Shown here piece after piece: positions 23,357 to 35,147 of a stretch of DNA of 64,000 bases. A program made the translations under genes and the position numbers. Numbering within the stretch: position 1 is the stretch's first letter; every line of letters begins with the position of its first letter. This stretch comes from Utricularia gibba (taxonomy: Eukaryota; Streptophyta; Magnoliopsida; Lamiales; Lentibulariaceae): positions 3,658,001-3,722,000 of the forward strand of contig CM007991.1 in assembly GCA_002189035.1 (NCBI GenBank). The letters are read 5' to 3'. The notes under the pieces are model-generated. The model was not told where the DNA came from. It made no database searches and saw nothing but the letters and a program-made list of their open reading frames with translations.

Positions 23357-23738
23357 TTTACCCTGTTAAGAGTTGGAAGCGAGGACCTGCCTTCTGTACT
23401 GTTTTTATGTTATTCCCTGGTTACTTTTGATCCATATGAGCAACTTTTTTGATGAAAACATGGAAGCAGTTGGTAGATTGATGCTGGCAAGGGTTGAAAC
23501 CATGAAAATTGAACCACATAAGAAGACACCTAAATGTTGTCACATAACTGCATGTACTCTGGAAGTTCATGGTGGAGTCTGCAAAACATGCTGCTTCCCA
23601 CACACAACCGCATTACAGAAATCTAATCAGCTTTGGATCGTCTGCAGCAAGTAAAGATGAGGAGCATAACGATACAGGTTCAGGAATGTGATCGGCAGAA
23701 GTTACTAGGACCAACAAAATGTAGCATCTCCATACCTG
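23357..23738. other. tail-to-tail spacer between UXS and SmD2
   Basis: 382 bases that must hold both 3' UTRs of two convergent genes. The short frames on either strand have no family resemblance. Poly(A) signals are not distinct enough to call. Confidence 0.5.
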
Positions 23739-24685
23739 TTACTTGGGGTTTCTGAGGACAATTATAACAGAATCTCCACGAAGGAACATCTTGCTGATGA
23801 ACCGATCCTTGTTCACTGGAAGGGATTTCTTCTTGCCCTTCCCGGTTTTGGGAACCTTACACAAAACAATAGACAAGATGTGTGTCAAACAGGGATAAAG
23901 CTAAAATGATTAAACAATGAAATGGAGAAGAATGACAATGAAAGTAAGCTCACCTCCGTCCACATCTCCCGCACATTTTCCAGCACCATGTTGCAGTGAC
24001 GATCGAAGGCTCTCACATGGCCCAAAAGCTTTTTGTTATTTCGGCAATTGATTAGCACCTAGGCAATTTATTTTCCATCAAATATGTAACTAAACTTGAA
24101 TGCAGACATCTACATACACAACCAAGATGGAACTGGAAAATTAACAACTATTGCACCTGCGTGTTATTCTTGACACTCATCATCAGAACAGAAAGAGGGC
24201 CCGTGTTGAACTCCTCCTCCTCATTCTTCGCCTACGAAAGAGGTATAAAAGGACAAAAATTTATCAACGGAATTCGTTGTACATCCTCACAACAACTCAA
24301 ATTCAGACTAGTTTTAAGTTGGGAGAAGCGAAAAAAAGAAATGAACAGAATTTGATTCCTAACCACTGCGTGGCTTGCTAATTCCACAACGGAACTGGAT
24401 TTTATCACAAGCAAATCCAAATATTCAGTATTCAGGCTAGCAAGAGATACAAAAACAGCGATGAATAAAAGAGAGGAAATGCGTACAGGTGTCTCCTCCG
24501 TAGCCCGACTGCAAGAAGAACACAACAAGAGAAAATATCAATACCCCCAAACAAAAATGTCGATAAAAAACAGAGAAATTCATCAGGTAGCAGTTCATAC
24601 TAGACAAAGGCACAAAACTATCCGAACTCGTTTTGCCTGAAAACGAAAGTCAAGACAGCAGCACTGCTCCAGTGTCTCACCTCAT
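23739..24685 (-). CDS. SMD2: spliceosomal core protein Sm-D2
   Basis: Five coding exons on the minus strand: 24685-24681 (ATGAG only), 24508-24487 (22 bases), 24231-24157, 24058-23954 and 23855-23739. They give 107 residues, the standard SmD2 size. The Sm1 motif is in [27 protein letters not shown] and [14 protein letters not shown]. The Sm2 motif is at the C-terminus, [15 protein letters not shown], followed by the stop. SmD2 is part of the heptameric ring on U1, U2, U4 and U5 snRNAs, assembled in the cytoplasm and working in the nucleus. The start codon is separated from the rest: ATGAG joins TCGG across the first intron to read MSRATEETP. These tiny first exons are easily missed by gene finders. 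Confidence 0.95.
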
Positions 24686-24976
24686 TCTCAATCCTCAAAA
24701 TTCAACCGCGATTCCAGACAAGTGTCCCTACTAGTGACAGCGGATGAGGGCTTGCGAAAACCCTGAGTCCAAAATCGTAGAATCAAGAGAGAAAACTCTC
24801 CGATCTCCGTACCGCCGACGCAAACCTAGGGCGCGCTGGTTCGCTACAAGCAACTACCTTTCTACTTTCACAATTTAAATAATAAATTTTATTTTCGTAT
24901 TAGTAAAATGAATATAAATTAAATAATGGAGCATCATTAAAAAACACACGGCATATTATCCATAAATTCTAATACT

Positions 24977-26521
24977 CTACAACCGATGATGCCTGTTAAA
25001 CAATCTCCGGCCACAAAAATGCCGATCTCCGCCTTGTATCTCACGTCTCTTCGCCGTATTCCGAACGACCACCGTGTCGGAAATCGGAGTTGTACAGTTT
25101 GCGCGAGCGTCCAACCACGCTATAATGTCCGAGAACACAAGCTCTACATTGCTATCGGGTTCCCCTGAAGTCAACCCATGCCACATCCCAGGATACAGCT
25201 TCATCGTCTTGTCCATGCTGCCGGCTTTCTCGTATAGTGCCCGGCTCACCTCCGGGTCCGTCACCGTGTCGGACTCGCCGTGGAGAACGAAGAACGGCAT
25301 CGTCACCTGATGAATCAGACAACAGAAGATCTGAGCGCTCGAGGAACATGCCGGGCTAGTTCAGTTAAAGGATGCAGAGCAATGCCTCATGCAGACTCTG
25401 CTCAAGTTCGATGCTTGTGCGAAGCAGTTCCAGCGCAGTTTTTAAACGGGGCTTGCCCTGATATATCAGCCCATTGCTGCGTATCTGCACCGGAAATCAG
25501 AGGGCATTCATGAACAAAGTAAAAGCTTCTGTGTCTGATACGCAGGGGAGAGTGAGCTCGCTCACCTCTTCTCTTTTCCCGAGGTCTTTAAAGGCTGAGT
25601 CTATTACATCACTTGCAGGAACTATCTTCCATGTTGGTATCATGTTTTCGACCAGAGTAAGCAGGCTGATTACCATTGGATTCGGCTTCATCTTCTCCGA
25701 TATCTGCAGGCCCGAAAGGCGACAGATCAGAAGCGGCTGAAAAACGTGATGAAGATGATTTCAACCTTGCACATTGGGGCAACAAGCACCACTCCATCCC
25801 AGAACTTGGGGTCTTTCTTGTGTATCAGTAAGGCAACTGCCCCTCCCATTGATTCTCCATACAGGAATCTCTTCTTCCCTCTGAACTCTCCTTGTTCTGC
25901 AAGAGAAACTGATTCGCGGCACATTGGAAGGTGGAAGAGGGGATTGATTGTTGTACTCACCGGAGATGAACTTGAAGTGGTTACTGCAATCTGAGACAAT
26001 GTCTTCAAACTGCTTGATGTAACAGCGGGGTCCCATGGATCGACCATGGCCTTCGTAATCTAATCCGAAAACGGAAAATCCATGAGACGCCAGCTTGATT
26101 CCCACCCCTGGAATTACAGACAGATTCCAATGTTTTGATCAGAAAAAGAATCGATCTTGCTTGCGGTAATGATCCAGAAAAAAGAAAGTGTTCAAATCAG
26201 TCACCCTTCATGAAATTACTGCATTCCATTCCATATCCTGAAAACACCATTAAATTCGCATCAGGGGAAATGCTGTAGCAGACCAAAAGAAACCCATGTA
26301 CAACAGAAAACAGAGACCGTGACAGAGGAATACGAGAGCCTTGGGAGGAGAAACAGGAACCCATCGGCAACTAAACAGCTCTACTCCACGGCTGTTCTTC
26401 ACGTACTCCTGAAACGAAATCACGCATATCAACAAAAAATCCGCAAACCCAACATCGGTAAAAAAAAAAAAAAGAAGAAGAAGAAAGGAAAAAACCCCAC
26501 TTCATGATAATCAAACTCCAT
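24977..26521 (-). CDS. alpha/beta hydrolase, monoacylglycerol lipase / caffeoylshikimate esterase-like
   Basis: Eight coding exons on the minus strand: 26521-26501, 26408-26318, 26237-26205, 26107-25961, 25896-25766, 25703-25566, 25484-25386 and 25306-24977. The product is 329 residues. The fold signatures are HGYGMECSNF (oxyanion region), FGLDYEGHGRS, the nucleophile elbow GESMGG, the acid in HGESDTVTDPE and the catalytic His in GMWHGL. It belongs to the plant MAGL-like group close to Arabidopsis At3g62860. Plausible substrates are monoacylglycerols or lysophospholipids; caffeoylshikimate is less likely because the sequence is not of the CSE type. The C-terminus extends about 35 residues past the hydrolase core and is basic and unconserved. 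The seventh intron starts GC (25385-25384), since read-through stops after a few codons. It is head-to-head with MED28. Confidence 0.9.
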
Positions 26522-27293
26522 AATATGATGGTTCCTGTTATGTGAATACGAGAACAGGAAGGAACTCCTCAAAATTCGCAAGTTCTGAATCTGGTCAAAG
26601 GGAGAGGCGGCGGCGATGGCGGGTAAGAAAACAAAAAGGCAGCATTATCTGTTTGCGTCCATCTCGGCGGCTACTTGATCGTTATCACGCCACCTCGAGA
26701 AAGAGAAGAAACATTTTAAGAGGAAATCGTGGCCGAAGCGTGTGATTCTTGGGCTTCAAAACCAGACGGTAGCGTGTCTGCCTGTCTCTCCCGCCTGAAA
26801 CTTTCTTCCTATCCATTTTCATCTGCATGCTCTGTATAGTAATTTCGAAGATAAAGTTGTTGGGCTGGATTGACAGGTAATTGATGGGCCAGAAAGCCCA
26901 TCTTTCCTGAACCGCTACGGTTCAATGAGCCGGTCCAAGTGGGAAAAAAGCGTTGGCAGTTGTACGGTTCACTCTTCTTCCCTTTTTCCCCTCCGCCTCT
27001 GCTGTCTTTACCTCTTCCAACGTCCATGAAAAATGGTGGTTTAGGGTTTTATTTCACGGTAAGATCCAGAAATTTCAGATGGCTTGAAAGCCATTTGTGC
27101 TATCAATTCTCTACGTTGACAGTTATAGGGTAGAATCTGTCGTCAAATCCTCAATTTCTTGGTTTCTCGGTGGCGGAGACCAGGGGATTCGCTCCCTCCA
27201 TCCTGAATCGGTGTTAATAGAGCCCTTTGTGCTGTCATTTATCTGCGTCGTTTTCTCGCAGGCATTCTTAGGTGTGGACATTGAAGGGTATCG
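26522..27293. promoter_or_regulatory. divergent promoter region, MAGL-like / MED28
   Basis: 772 bases separate the two start codons. Site II-type words TGGGCC and AGCCCA sit together at 26885-26900, suggesting shared or MED28-directed control by TCP-type factors. From about 26990 the sequence looks like a CT-rich leader for MED28, perhaps with a leader intron ending at the CAG near 27261. No other gene is seen. Confidence 0.5.
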
Positions 27294-28062
27294 ATGGCTG
27301 ATAGACAGCTAGCTGAGCCACCTATGGCCGCCGCCGCCCCCGACGATCAACAAGCACAGTCTCCACGTGCTTTGAAGGGGGATATGATTTCATACGTGAT
27401 GGCGTTGGAAGCCGCCCTGTTGCCTTGCTTGCCTGCCAGAGAACTTCAGGCCATCGACCGCTCACCACATCCTTCTCATCAGAGTGAGCACTAACTGCGT
27501 TAACAATTTCACACGCTGGAAAAATCCAGTGAAGTCATTGCCTGATTCAGTACCTATATTCACATCATTCGGTGCGGGGGATGATCGTAGCTGTCAATGT
27601 TTACCTAATTTGCGCTGTTGTTTGTTCATGAGCAAACTTTTTCGTATGTCGTGAAGTGTTCGTGGACACTTGGGATTGATCTCTTTGCCACTCAACAATT
27701 GAAAATTCACATTTTTTTTGGTAAAATGTTGCAGTTGATGTTGAGAGGCATGCGAGGGACTTCATGGAGGCAGCTAAAAAGCTGCAACTGTATTTCATCG
27801 GGTTTCAGCGTGAGGAGCAACCTAACAGGGCGGAAATGCTGAGAAGGGTCCTTAGATTAAGTCCATTTTCAAGATTTCCGTGTTTCACTCTATCATGGTT
27901 CTTAGATCATGAATTGTGCTTCTGCAGGAGATATCGAAGATGGAAGAGGAATTGCAGACCAAGACCGAACTGATCAAGAATCAACAGAAACAAATCGAAG
28001 AATGGAAGGCAGAGCTGCAAGAGCAGCTAAACAAACACAATGCTGAGCTAGATAGAGTGTAG
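27294..28062 (+). CDS. MED28: Mediator complex subunit 28
   Basis: Three coding exons, 27294-27483, 27735-27847 and 27928-28062, give 145 residues, as in other plant MED28 proteins. After a variable N-terminus come the highly conserved ALEAALLPCLPARELQAIDR and HPSHQ, then across the first junction IDVERHARDFMEAAKKLQLYF. The C-terminal part is a coiled coil rich in Glu, Lys and Gln. MED28 belongs to the head module of Mediator, which links gene-specific activators to RNA polymerase II in the nucleus. ATG 27294 is the first in frame after the leader and gives the expected length. It is divergent with the MAGL-like gene and convergent with DUF538. Confidence 0.95.
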
Positions 28063-28439
28063 ACATCAAGTTGCAGTCACTAGTTTGAAGTAGCACTCTG
28101 TATACATTCTATGTTCGATTCTTGCCCTCCGGAGGCATTCAAATGCTGGTTGGTGTTTCGTTACAATGACTTCAAATCTGGTTGTTGGATGTTGCTAGTA
28201 GATTATTTCTTGTTCGCAGGAGATGCTCAAACTCAGTGGTTTATTACACTACTACAACCGGTGTGGCAACTCTGAAAGTTCCCAAGATGGACCCTTGCTC
28301 GCCGGAAGCACTCGGAGGCGGCGGGTTATTAAATTACATAGCAACTACAGGATACAAACGGATTCGCAGAATCGGAAAATTTCGTGGGCATGTCCTGGAG
28401 CAAAAGCTTGATATGGTGCTCCGGCGAATCCAGTCTTGC
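28063..28439. other. tail-to-tail spacer between MED28 and DUF538
   Basis: 377 bases with 3' UTR-like sequence for two convergent genes. Plus-strand frames running into the DUF538 gene are antisense shadows. No further gene is supported. Confidence 0.5.
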
Positions 28440-28937
28440 TCAAGCAGACAAAATACCTTGAGTACGCAGATTCCAGCTCCTGGCGCCTCCCTTCAAATTC
28501 ACACAGTTAAATCCGCAACCACACTGCGGACTTTCTTCGAAGCTATCCACCGGAAAGTCAGCCGACAGAATTCCAACAGAGAATTCGAGCTCATCTTCAA
28601 CCTTACTCACCCGAACGATATTCAACCAGAAGAACAGAACTTTAACCTGGATTCCGCTCAGATTCGTGATCCGATTACGTGAAATCGTTCCGGTGATGGT
28701 CGACCGGTACTTGAGTTCGTACCCCTGTATGGTGAAGCTGCAGGTCTTGTTCAAGTAGACAGAGAATTTCCCGGTAGCAGAGTCGATTTCGTACTTGCCG
28801 ACGCCCAAGGGCAGTAGACCATCTGGGAAACCGTACGACTCAAGTACTTCGTACACGGTGAGGCCCTCGTCCGCAGCAGTCGGAGAGGCCGCAACGGCGC
28901 CGGCGACGCAAAGGATGAGAAACAGAAACCTCGCCAT
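28440..28937 (-). CDS. DUF538 secreted protein
   Basis: An intronless frame of 165 residues. The first 17 or so residues (MARFLFLILCVAGAVAA) form a signal peptide. The DUF538 core follows with YEVLESYGFPDGLLPLGV, then TCSFTIQGYELKY, ITGTISRNRI and the Trp-centred VLFFWLNI. It ends in a Cys-rich segment FEESPQCGCGFNC. DUF538 proteins are found across land plants, often in stress or senescence responses, with a fold related to bactericidal/permeability-increasing lipid-binding proteins; a biochemical role is not settled. The product is probably secreted or vacuolar. Confidence 0.93.
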   Translation of the reverse strand: MARFLFLILCVAGAVAASPTAADEGLTVYEVLESYGFPDGLLPLGVGKYEIDSATGKFSVYLNKTCSFTIQGYELKYRSTITGTISRNRITNLSGIQVKVLFFWLNIVRVSKVEDELEFSVGILSADFPVDSFEESPQCGCGFNCVNLKGGARSWNLRTQGILSA

Positions 28938-29640
28938 TGGGTAGCTTCAAAATTCAATGCGACGGTAAAGAAAGTTCTTTATGGATGAGCTACAGCGCAG
29001 TGGTTGGTTGGTGGACTCCCCCCCTTTCTCCAACGGTTAGGTTTCCTCGTGCTCTAATTAATTAATCATTTTCTTTCGTTTTTTCTTAATTCTGATTTAT
29101 TTTTTATAAATGAATATATATCTTATAATTAAAATTAAAAATATATAAACTACATAGGATGTATCTGATAATTGTTTGGAGTTTTAGTTGTATGATTTAA
29201 AATAAAATATAATTTATGTATTTAAATTAAAATATTTTATATTGATATGATATATATAAATATTTTTTATTGTTATCAATAAAAATATGTAGAGTATTTA
29301 AAATTGTTTTAAACTAAATTTAAATTATACTATCAAATATTCATATTAAAAAGTATATCCTTAAAATTATCTATAAAACACAAACATATTTATTGTAAAT
29401 TGTATTTAGAATAAATTAAAATTTATTTGATTAAAAAAATTTACCTAAAATGAGAATTTTAAAAAATATGATATAATCTACCAATTAAATTATTTTATAA
29501 ATCTATTCCACGTAGTTGCCAAACAAGTCAAAGGGTTCTTTGAAAAGGCAACAATTAGGCAGGAGGTGCTGGTTGTTTTTTCTAGGGCTTTCTTTACTCA
29601 TTAAAATGGCATTGCAGAATGCGGAGTCTCCCAAAAGGAG
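28938..29640. other. AT-rich spacer, divergent DUF538/epoxide hydrolase promoters
   Basis: Strongly AT-rich from 29050 to 29510. Both flanking genes are transcribed outward from it, so both promoters lie here. No TATA box stands out among the many AT runs and no gene is seen. Confidence 0.5.
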
Positions 29641-30769
29641 ATGCCATCCATGGAGAAGCAATTCCAACACAGCATGATCGCCACCAACGGCATCAACCTC
29701 CACGTGGCGGAGATCGGCGAAGGTCCCGTTATCCTCTTCCTCCACGGCTTCCCGGAGCTGTGGTATACGTGGCGCCACCAGATGGTGTCCCTTTCGAAGC
29801 GGGGATACCGCGCTGTCGCCCCCGACCTCCGCGGCTACGGTGACTCCGACGCGCCGCCGTCTGCCTCCAGCTACACTGCGTTCCATATCGTCGGGGATCT
29901 GATCGGGCTTCTCGACGCTCTGGGCTTGGATAAAGTGTTCTTGGTTGGGCACGACTGGGGAGCGAAAATTGCCTGGCACTTTTGTCTTCTACGCCCGGAT
30001 AAGATTAAGGCGTTGGTCAACACCAGCGTTGAGTACTCCCCCAGGCATCCCAAGTACAAGCCTGTGGAATCGCTGCGCCGTACTCTCGGCGACAATTTCT
30101 ACATCTGCAAATTTCAGGTTCTTTTCCCCTGTTTTCGGATTTCTTACCTTGGTAGCGGATTTGGGTGTCTGAAAGGATAGCTGATTGTCAGGAACCCGGA
30201 GTGGCTGAGAGAGAATTCGCCGCCATGGGCAGTGCGACGGTGCTCAAGAAACTCCTGTCATCGAGAAGCCCACGCGCGCCACGACATCCCGAGGGGGCCG
30301 GATTCGGACCTCCGCCGAAGGAACCCATCGTGTTGCCGCCGTGGCTGTCCGAAGACGACATTGAATACTGTGCCCGCAAATTCGACAAGACGGGATTCAC
30401 CGGCGGCCTCAACTACTACAGAGCTCTTGATTTGTAAGCCCGGAGCCTTGATTCTAATGAGTCCGATTAGCCTGAAACAGAACCAAACATTGCTAATTGC
30501 TTCGTGTGCACTGTGAATGTAGAACCTGGGAGCTGATGGCACCATGGAAAGATGTGGAGATAAAAGTTCCGGTGAAGTTCATCGTGGGCGATCTGGATCT
30601 CACTTACCATTTTCCGGGAGTCAAGGAATTCATACACGGGGGAAGATTCAAGAAGCACGTCCCCTTTCTACATGAGGTAGTAGTAATGGAAGGAGTAGCT
30701 CACTTCCTCAACGAAGAGAAACCAGAGGAGATCAGTCAGCATATCTATGATTTCATCCAAAAGTTCTGA
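29641..30769 (+). CDS. soluble epoxide hydrolase
   Basis: Three coding exons, 29641-30117, 30192-30433 and 30523-30769, give 321 residues, typical for plant soluble epoxide hydrolases that lack the N-terminal phosphatase domain. HGFP (residues 35-38) is the oxyanion motif and Asp105 in VGHDWGA the nucleophile. The lid region holds the conserved TGFTGGLNYYRALDL with the epoxide-polarising tyrosines. VGDLDLTY supplies the acid and EGVAHF the base His. These enzymes open fatty-acid epoxides to diols in cutin synthesis and defence lipid metabolism. It is probably cytosolic or peroxisomal; the last residues IQKF are not a strong peroxisome signal. An in-frame ATG at 29650 is an alternative start. 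Confidence 0.95.
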
Positions 30770-31671
30770 TCTTGCTGCTGAAGGTTCAGTAAACCAGCTA
30801 CCCCTGATCATAAAAAGTCTTCACCTTCACCCCATTTTCGAATTCATACATCCTGCTGAGTGTCTGAAACACTTCACCAGCAATAAATTACCCCTTTAAG
30901 CATAAATGAAAATTTTCCAACTCGGTAAGCCTTGAGAACCTACGCCCATTAGCATGAAATAAGTTTAATTTAATTGGATTTAAATAAATTTGATATAAAG
31001 AAATCAAAATTTTCGATATTATTTAATTCTTGAGATTAAAAAAGTGATTAATTGATTTTAAGTAAAATAAGAAGGAGATTGGGTTTTAAACCAATTTTAA
31101 CATAGGATTAAGAAAACTCGTATAATTCTGAAATTATTAAAACTATTAATTAAATATATTATAATTTATAATCTTAATTTTAATCTCATGTTTATTAAAT
31201 CATAATTGAAATATTTTGAATTAGGAATTTAATATTAAATTAGATAAATCATAATTTAATTGTAATTAACCTTTTATTTACAATTTTTAAGTTTTTAAAA
31301 CATCAATAAAACTTTTTTCTAATTATTCTCATAAAGCAAATGTAAGTAATTAATTAAATAATACTTCTAAATATATATATAAATATAAATAATTAAATAA
31401 ATTATCATATCAAAAGTAATTAAAAATGAATTTACTAGTTTTATTTTAATTTTAATTACATGTTTTAAAATAAAACAAAATTTATTAGTTTATAAAGCAA
31501 ATGATTTCTGAAGATGGAAAACGGATTCCTGGAATCTAATTCAATAAATTCGCATTAGATGGGCCCTTTATTAGGCCCATGGGCCACTCTTGTACGCCAC
31601 CCCAGGAGATAAATAAGTGCTCTGGAGGCTGTAGCTGTACAATCAGTCTTTGAGAGTTCAGCATCTGCGAA
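30770..31671. other. AT-rich spacer upstream of pectin methylesterase
   Basis: The epoxide hydrolase 3' UTR is followed by about 600 bases of AT-rich sequence with no gene. Near 31560-31590 there are GGGCCC/GGCCCA words. The pectin methylesterase leader probably starts near 31630. Confidence 0.5.
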
Positions 31672-34600
31672 ATGTCTAGTCTTCTTCTTCCTTCCTTGCT
31701 GCTTCTTTTTCTGCTAGCCACACTTTTTTCTTTGCTCTTCCACCCCAAGTTTCCCCATAATTCTCCGATTGCCCCCAAAAGCATTCACTTTTACGAGCAC
31801 CTACAGCTGGCGGAAACCGCGTGCGATGGTACACTGTACACCGACCTCTGCGTCTCCACCGTCTCCGCTCTGCCGGAACTGCGGCAGAAGACGTTGCCGG
31901 AGGTCATTGCCGCCACCGTCAACGCCACTATGAAGGAGGTTAAATCTGCCTCCTCCAACTGCAGTGGTCTCCGGCGGAAGCTGAACAGGAAGCTCCAGCC
32001 GATGGAGCTGCGAGCGCTGGACGACTGTCTGGAGCTGTTCTCCGACACGGTGGAGGAACTGGAGAAAATACTCTCGGATCTGACAGCCGACGCCTCCCCG
32101 GCCAGATACTACGACGATCTGCAGACGCTCCTCAGCGGCGCGATGACGAATCAGTACACTTGCCTCGACGGTTTCGTGTACACGAGCAACACCACGCGCC
32201 GGTTAATCGAAGGCCGCCTGAGGAGGATCTCCCGCCACACGAGCAACGCACTCGCGATGGTACGGAAGCTGAAGAAAAGAAGCAAAAAAGATCCAGAGAA
32301 AATGCACACCGGCGGTTTCCCTCACTGGATGAAGAAGAGCGACCGGCGAATCCTGCAGTCCACGAATCAGACGGTTTACGATCTGGTAGTTGCCAAGGAC
32401 GGGAGTGGAAATTTCTCGAGCATTAATGACGCGCTCAACGCCGCGCCGAATAACAGCAACACGCGTTTCGTGATTTACATCAAAACGGGCGCGTACTACG
32501 AGTACGTCGAGGTCCCTAGAACCAAACCGATGATGATGTTCCTCGGCGACGGAATCGGGAAAACTCTCATCAAGGGCAATCGCAGCGTCGTCGACGGCTG
32601 GACCACCTTCCGTTCCGCCACCGTCGGTAAGTCCGCCCCCCTCTCTCACTCAATAAAATTACCATGCTTAATTTTACCTAGATTAAAATTAAAAGGTAAA
32701 TTAATTTTAATAAAGTGAGATAATATCCCGTCTATTTTTTATTGTTATATATTTATGTCGTGAATTCCTCGTGGAGTTCGACCTGGTTCATTCCATGTGT
32801 CCGTAACTTATGCACTGGGGTGCAATTTATTGATATTTTAAAAAAGATATTTTAAAAAATTGATTATTTATAACCATAAATGCCTGAGCGGTTCACTAGA
32901 CCACTATTTCTGTTCCTTTTTCCCTTTATTACTATAAGGGGAAAAAATAGAACATGAAAAGCAAAACCCGGTCGACCAAGTACTCTTGGGACACGTTTCT
33001 CTGCTTGCTTTCTGCTTTCAATTATTGTGCACTTTGACATTATTGCTTTTGAATGTGAAGTAAAATGAGTTGGGAAATTTTCAATTTTTATAAATCATAA
33101 TAAAAATAGTTTTTTTTTAATGAATTGGGCATGGGAAGTGGCTGAGCGAGACATCTGGGTGCCTCGATGGTGACAGGTGTTGACATCCACTTTGGTCATA
33201 AATTTAATATTAATGTTGGTGTAATATCACACATAGGTGATATATTTATCATAATTTGATGTGTGAAATGAATAATATTGCATGTGAATCATTAGAATTG
33301 ATCTATTTGTTGGTGATAAATCGCATGTTCTATATTTTTAATTTCTGCTTCCGTTTCAAGCTACATAGAATAAAATTAATTTTAATCTTATGAGAATATA
33401 GTTAATCTTAAAATTAATTTTTTTGAATGCTAGTATATAAAATTTGCTAAAATAATATACATGTATATTAAAGTTTAATGTTCTAATGTAAATATATTTT
33501 TATATTATATAAATATTTAATATCATAATTTTTTGTAATAATTTTTTACTTATAATAATAACATAGATTTAATAATTCAGTAAGTCAATTATAAAATTTG
33601 AATTTACCTTAGAAATTAGTAAACTATTTGTATTGATTATAATATTTTTCAAATACGAGTAGCTGATGTTTATGTGTTTGTAATTCATAATTAATATCAT
33701 TTTCAAGATTGTTTTTCAATTTTTTTAAGTTCATAATTTATAGTATTTTAACATTAGTTAGTTTTTTATTGTGTAAATTATGAATTTCTAAATATTAAAA
33801 TTGAAATAGATTTCCAGAATCTATCAGCTTAGGCTAGATGGAGAATGATGAAAGCTGGAGGAATGATAGGATTAGGCAGGTGGAGGCACCGCCTACTCCC
33901 ATTATTGGCGGGTGGTTGACCTTTGAAACTATGCGCATTTGCTGTATTGAGGCCGATAATTCGGAACAACTTGTTGCATGTTGCTTCGATTTCGTCGCAT
34001 GGCAAGTTTTCAGTTTCTGTGTTGATGGTTGATGTTGATGCATTGCAGCCATCGTGGGGAATGGCTTCATCGGTAAAGGAATCACCTTTGAGAACTACGC
34101 CGGCCCAACGAAGCACCAGGCCGTCGCCGTCCGCAGCAGCGGCGATTTCTCAGCCTTCTACCGGTGCAGCTTTGTTGGGTACCAGGACACGCTCTACACC
34201 CACTCCCTCCGGCAATTCTACCGCGAGTGCGACGTCTACGGCACCGTGGATTTCATCTTTGGGAACGCGGCAGTCGTGTTCCAGGGCAGCAAACTCTACG
34301 CCCGCCGCCCCCTGGACAACCAGCAGAACATCTTCACTGCCCAGGGACGCGACGATCCGAATCAGAACACTGGAATCTCCATCCTCAATTGCAAAGTCGC
34401 CGCCGCCGCCGATCTCCTCCCCGTCGTGTCCCAATTCCGGTCCTACTTGGGCCGGCCGTGGAAGGAATATTCCAGAACCGTCTTCATTTTGTCTAAGGTG
34501 GAAGAAGTCGTGGATCCCAAAGGGTGGCTGGAATGGGACGGCGATTTTGCCCTATCCACGCTGTACTACGGCGAGTACATGAACCACGGACCCGGTTCGA

Positions 34601-34749
34601 ATACGAGCTCCCGGGTCACATGGCCGGGTTTCCGGATAATCAATAGCTCCACGGAAGCGAATCAGTTCGCCGTCGAGAATTTTATTGACGGGAAACTGTG
34701 GCTGCCGCAGACGGGGTTCCCGTTTTACCTGAACTTGACGGCGACCTGA
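31672..34749 (+). CDS. pectin methylesterase with PMEI pro-domain (type I)
   Basis: Two exons, 31672-32626 and 34049-34749, around a 1.4-kb AT-rich intron, give 551 residues. A hydrophobic signal/anchor occupies residues 5-24. The PMEI-like pro-region follows (about 50-200) with its four-helix pattern and conserved cysteines (for example [12 protein letters not shown] and LDDCLELF). A basic RRIL motif just before the mature enzyme is the usual subtilase processing site. The CE8 beta-helix carries Gln342 in QAVAVR, QDTLY with Asp365, [10 protein letters not shown] with Asp386, and [10 protein letters not shown] with Arg454 and Trp456. All catalytic residues are present. It removes methyl esters from wall homogalacturonan, changing calcium cross-linking and making pectin open to pectinases. 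It is likely secreted through the Golgi. Confidence 0.95.
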
Positions 34750-35037
34750 CCGACGAAGCAGCTTCACCGCCGTTCTTTTGTTCTTAATAATTTAAACTGG
34801 GTTTGGCCCATTTCTTCTCCGAGCCCATTCCTCTTTCAAATTCGACCGTTGGCCACGCCTTGTGTACTAACCTCTTTCACCATGTGAGGTCCCAGTAATG
34901 TGATTCTCTTTCACCCGTTGAGGGAAGTTTCTGCTTCACCTACGAGCTTCCCCACCATTTATTCTAAGGAGAATGTCGTTTCCGGATGCGAATGACGCAC
35001 CTTATTATAAAGGTAGCAGCTTTACCAGTTTTCCGTC
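34750..35037. other. spacer between pectin methylesterase and GH9 gene
   Basis: 3' UTR of the pectin methylesterase and promoter of the endoglucanase. Nothing else is distinguishable. Confidence 0.4.
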
Positions 35038-35044
35038 TATAAAT
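35038..35044 (+). promoter_or_regulatory. TATA box of GH9 gene
   Basis: TATAAAT at 35038-35044, 104 bases before the signal-peptide ATG at 35148. The ATG at 35043 overlaps this TATA box and would add 35 residues before the signal peptide, so it is very unlikely to be translated. Confidence 0.65.
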
Positions 35045-35147
35045 GCCCCTTGCTCCAGCGCTTTCTCCTGAACTACCCAATTGGTCTGAACTCGAGTCTG
35101 TGACTTTCCCTTCCTTCTCTGTTGTTTACACTTTTGTCAACGGGCAA

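Noticed and set aside
28182-28682. 166-codon plus-strand frame.
   Set aside because: It is antisense to the well-supported DUF538 gene.
32203-32649. 148-codon minus-strand frame.
   Set aside because: Shadow of the pectin methylesterase first exon caused by its GC-rich codon use.
32627-34048. A gene or transposon inside the pectin methylesterase intron.
   Set aside because: The 1.4-kb intron is AT-rich with no coding frame, terminal repeats or target duplication that I can see.
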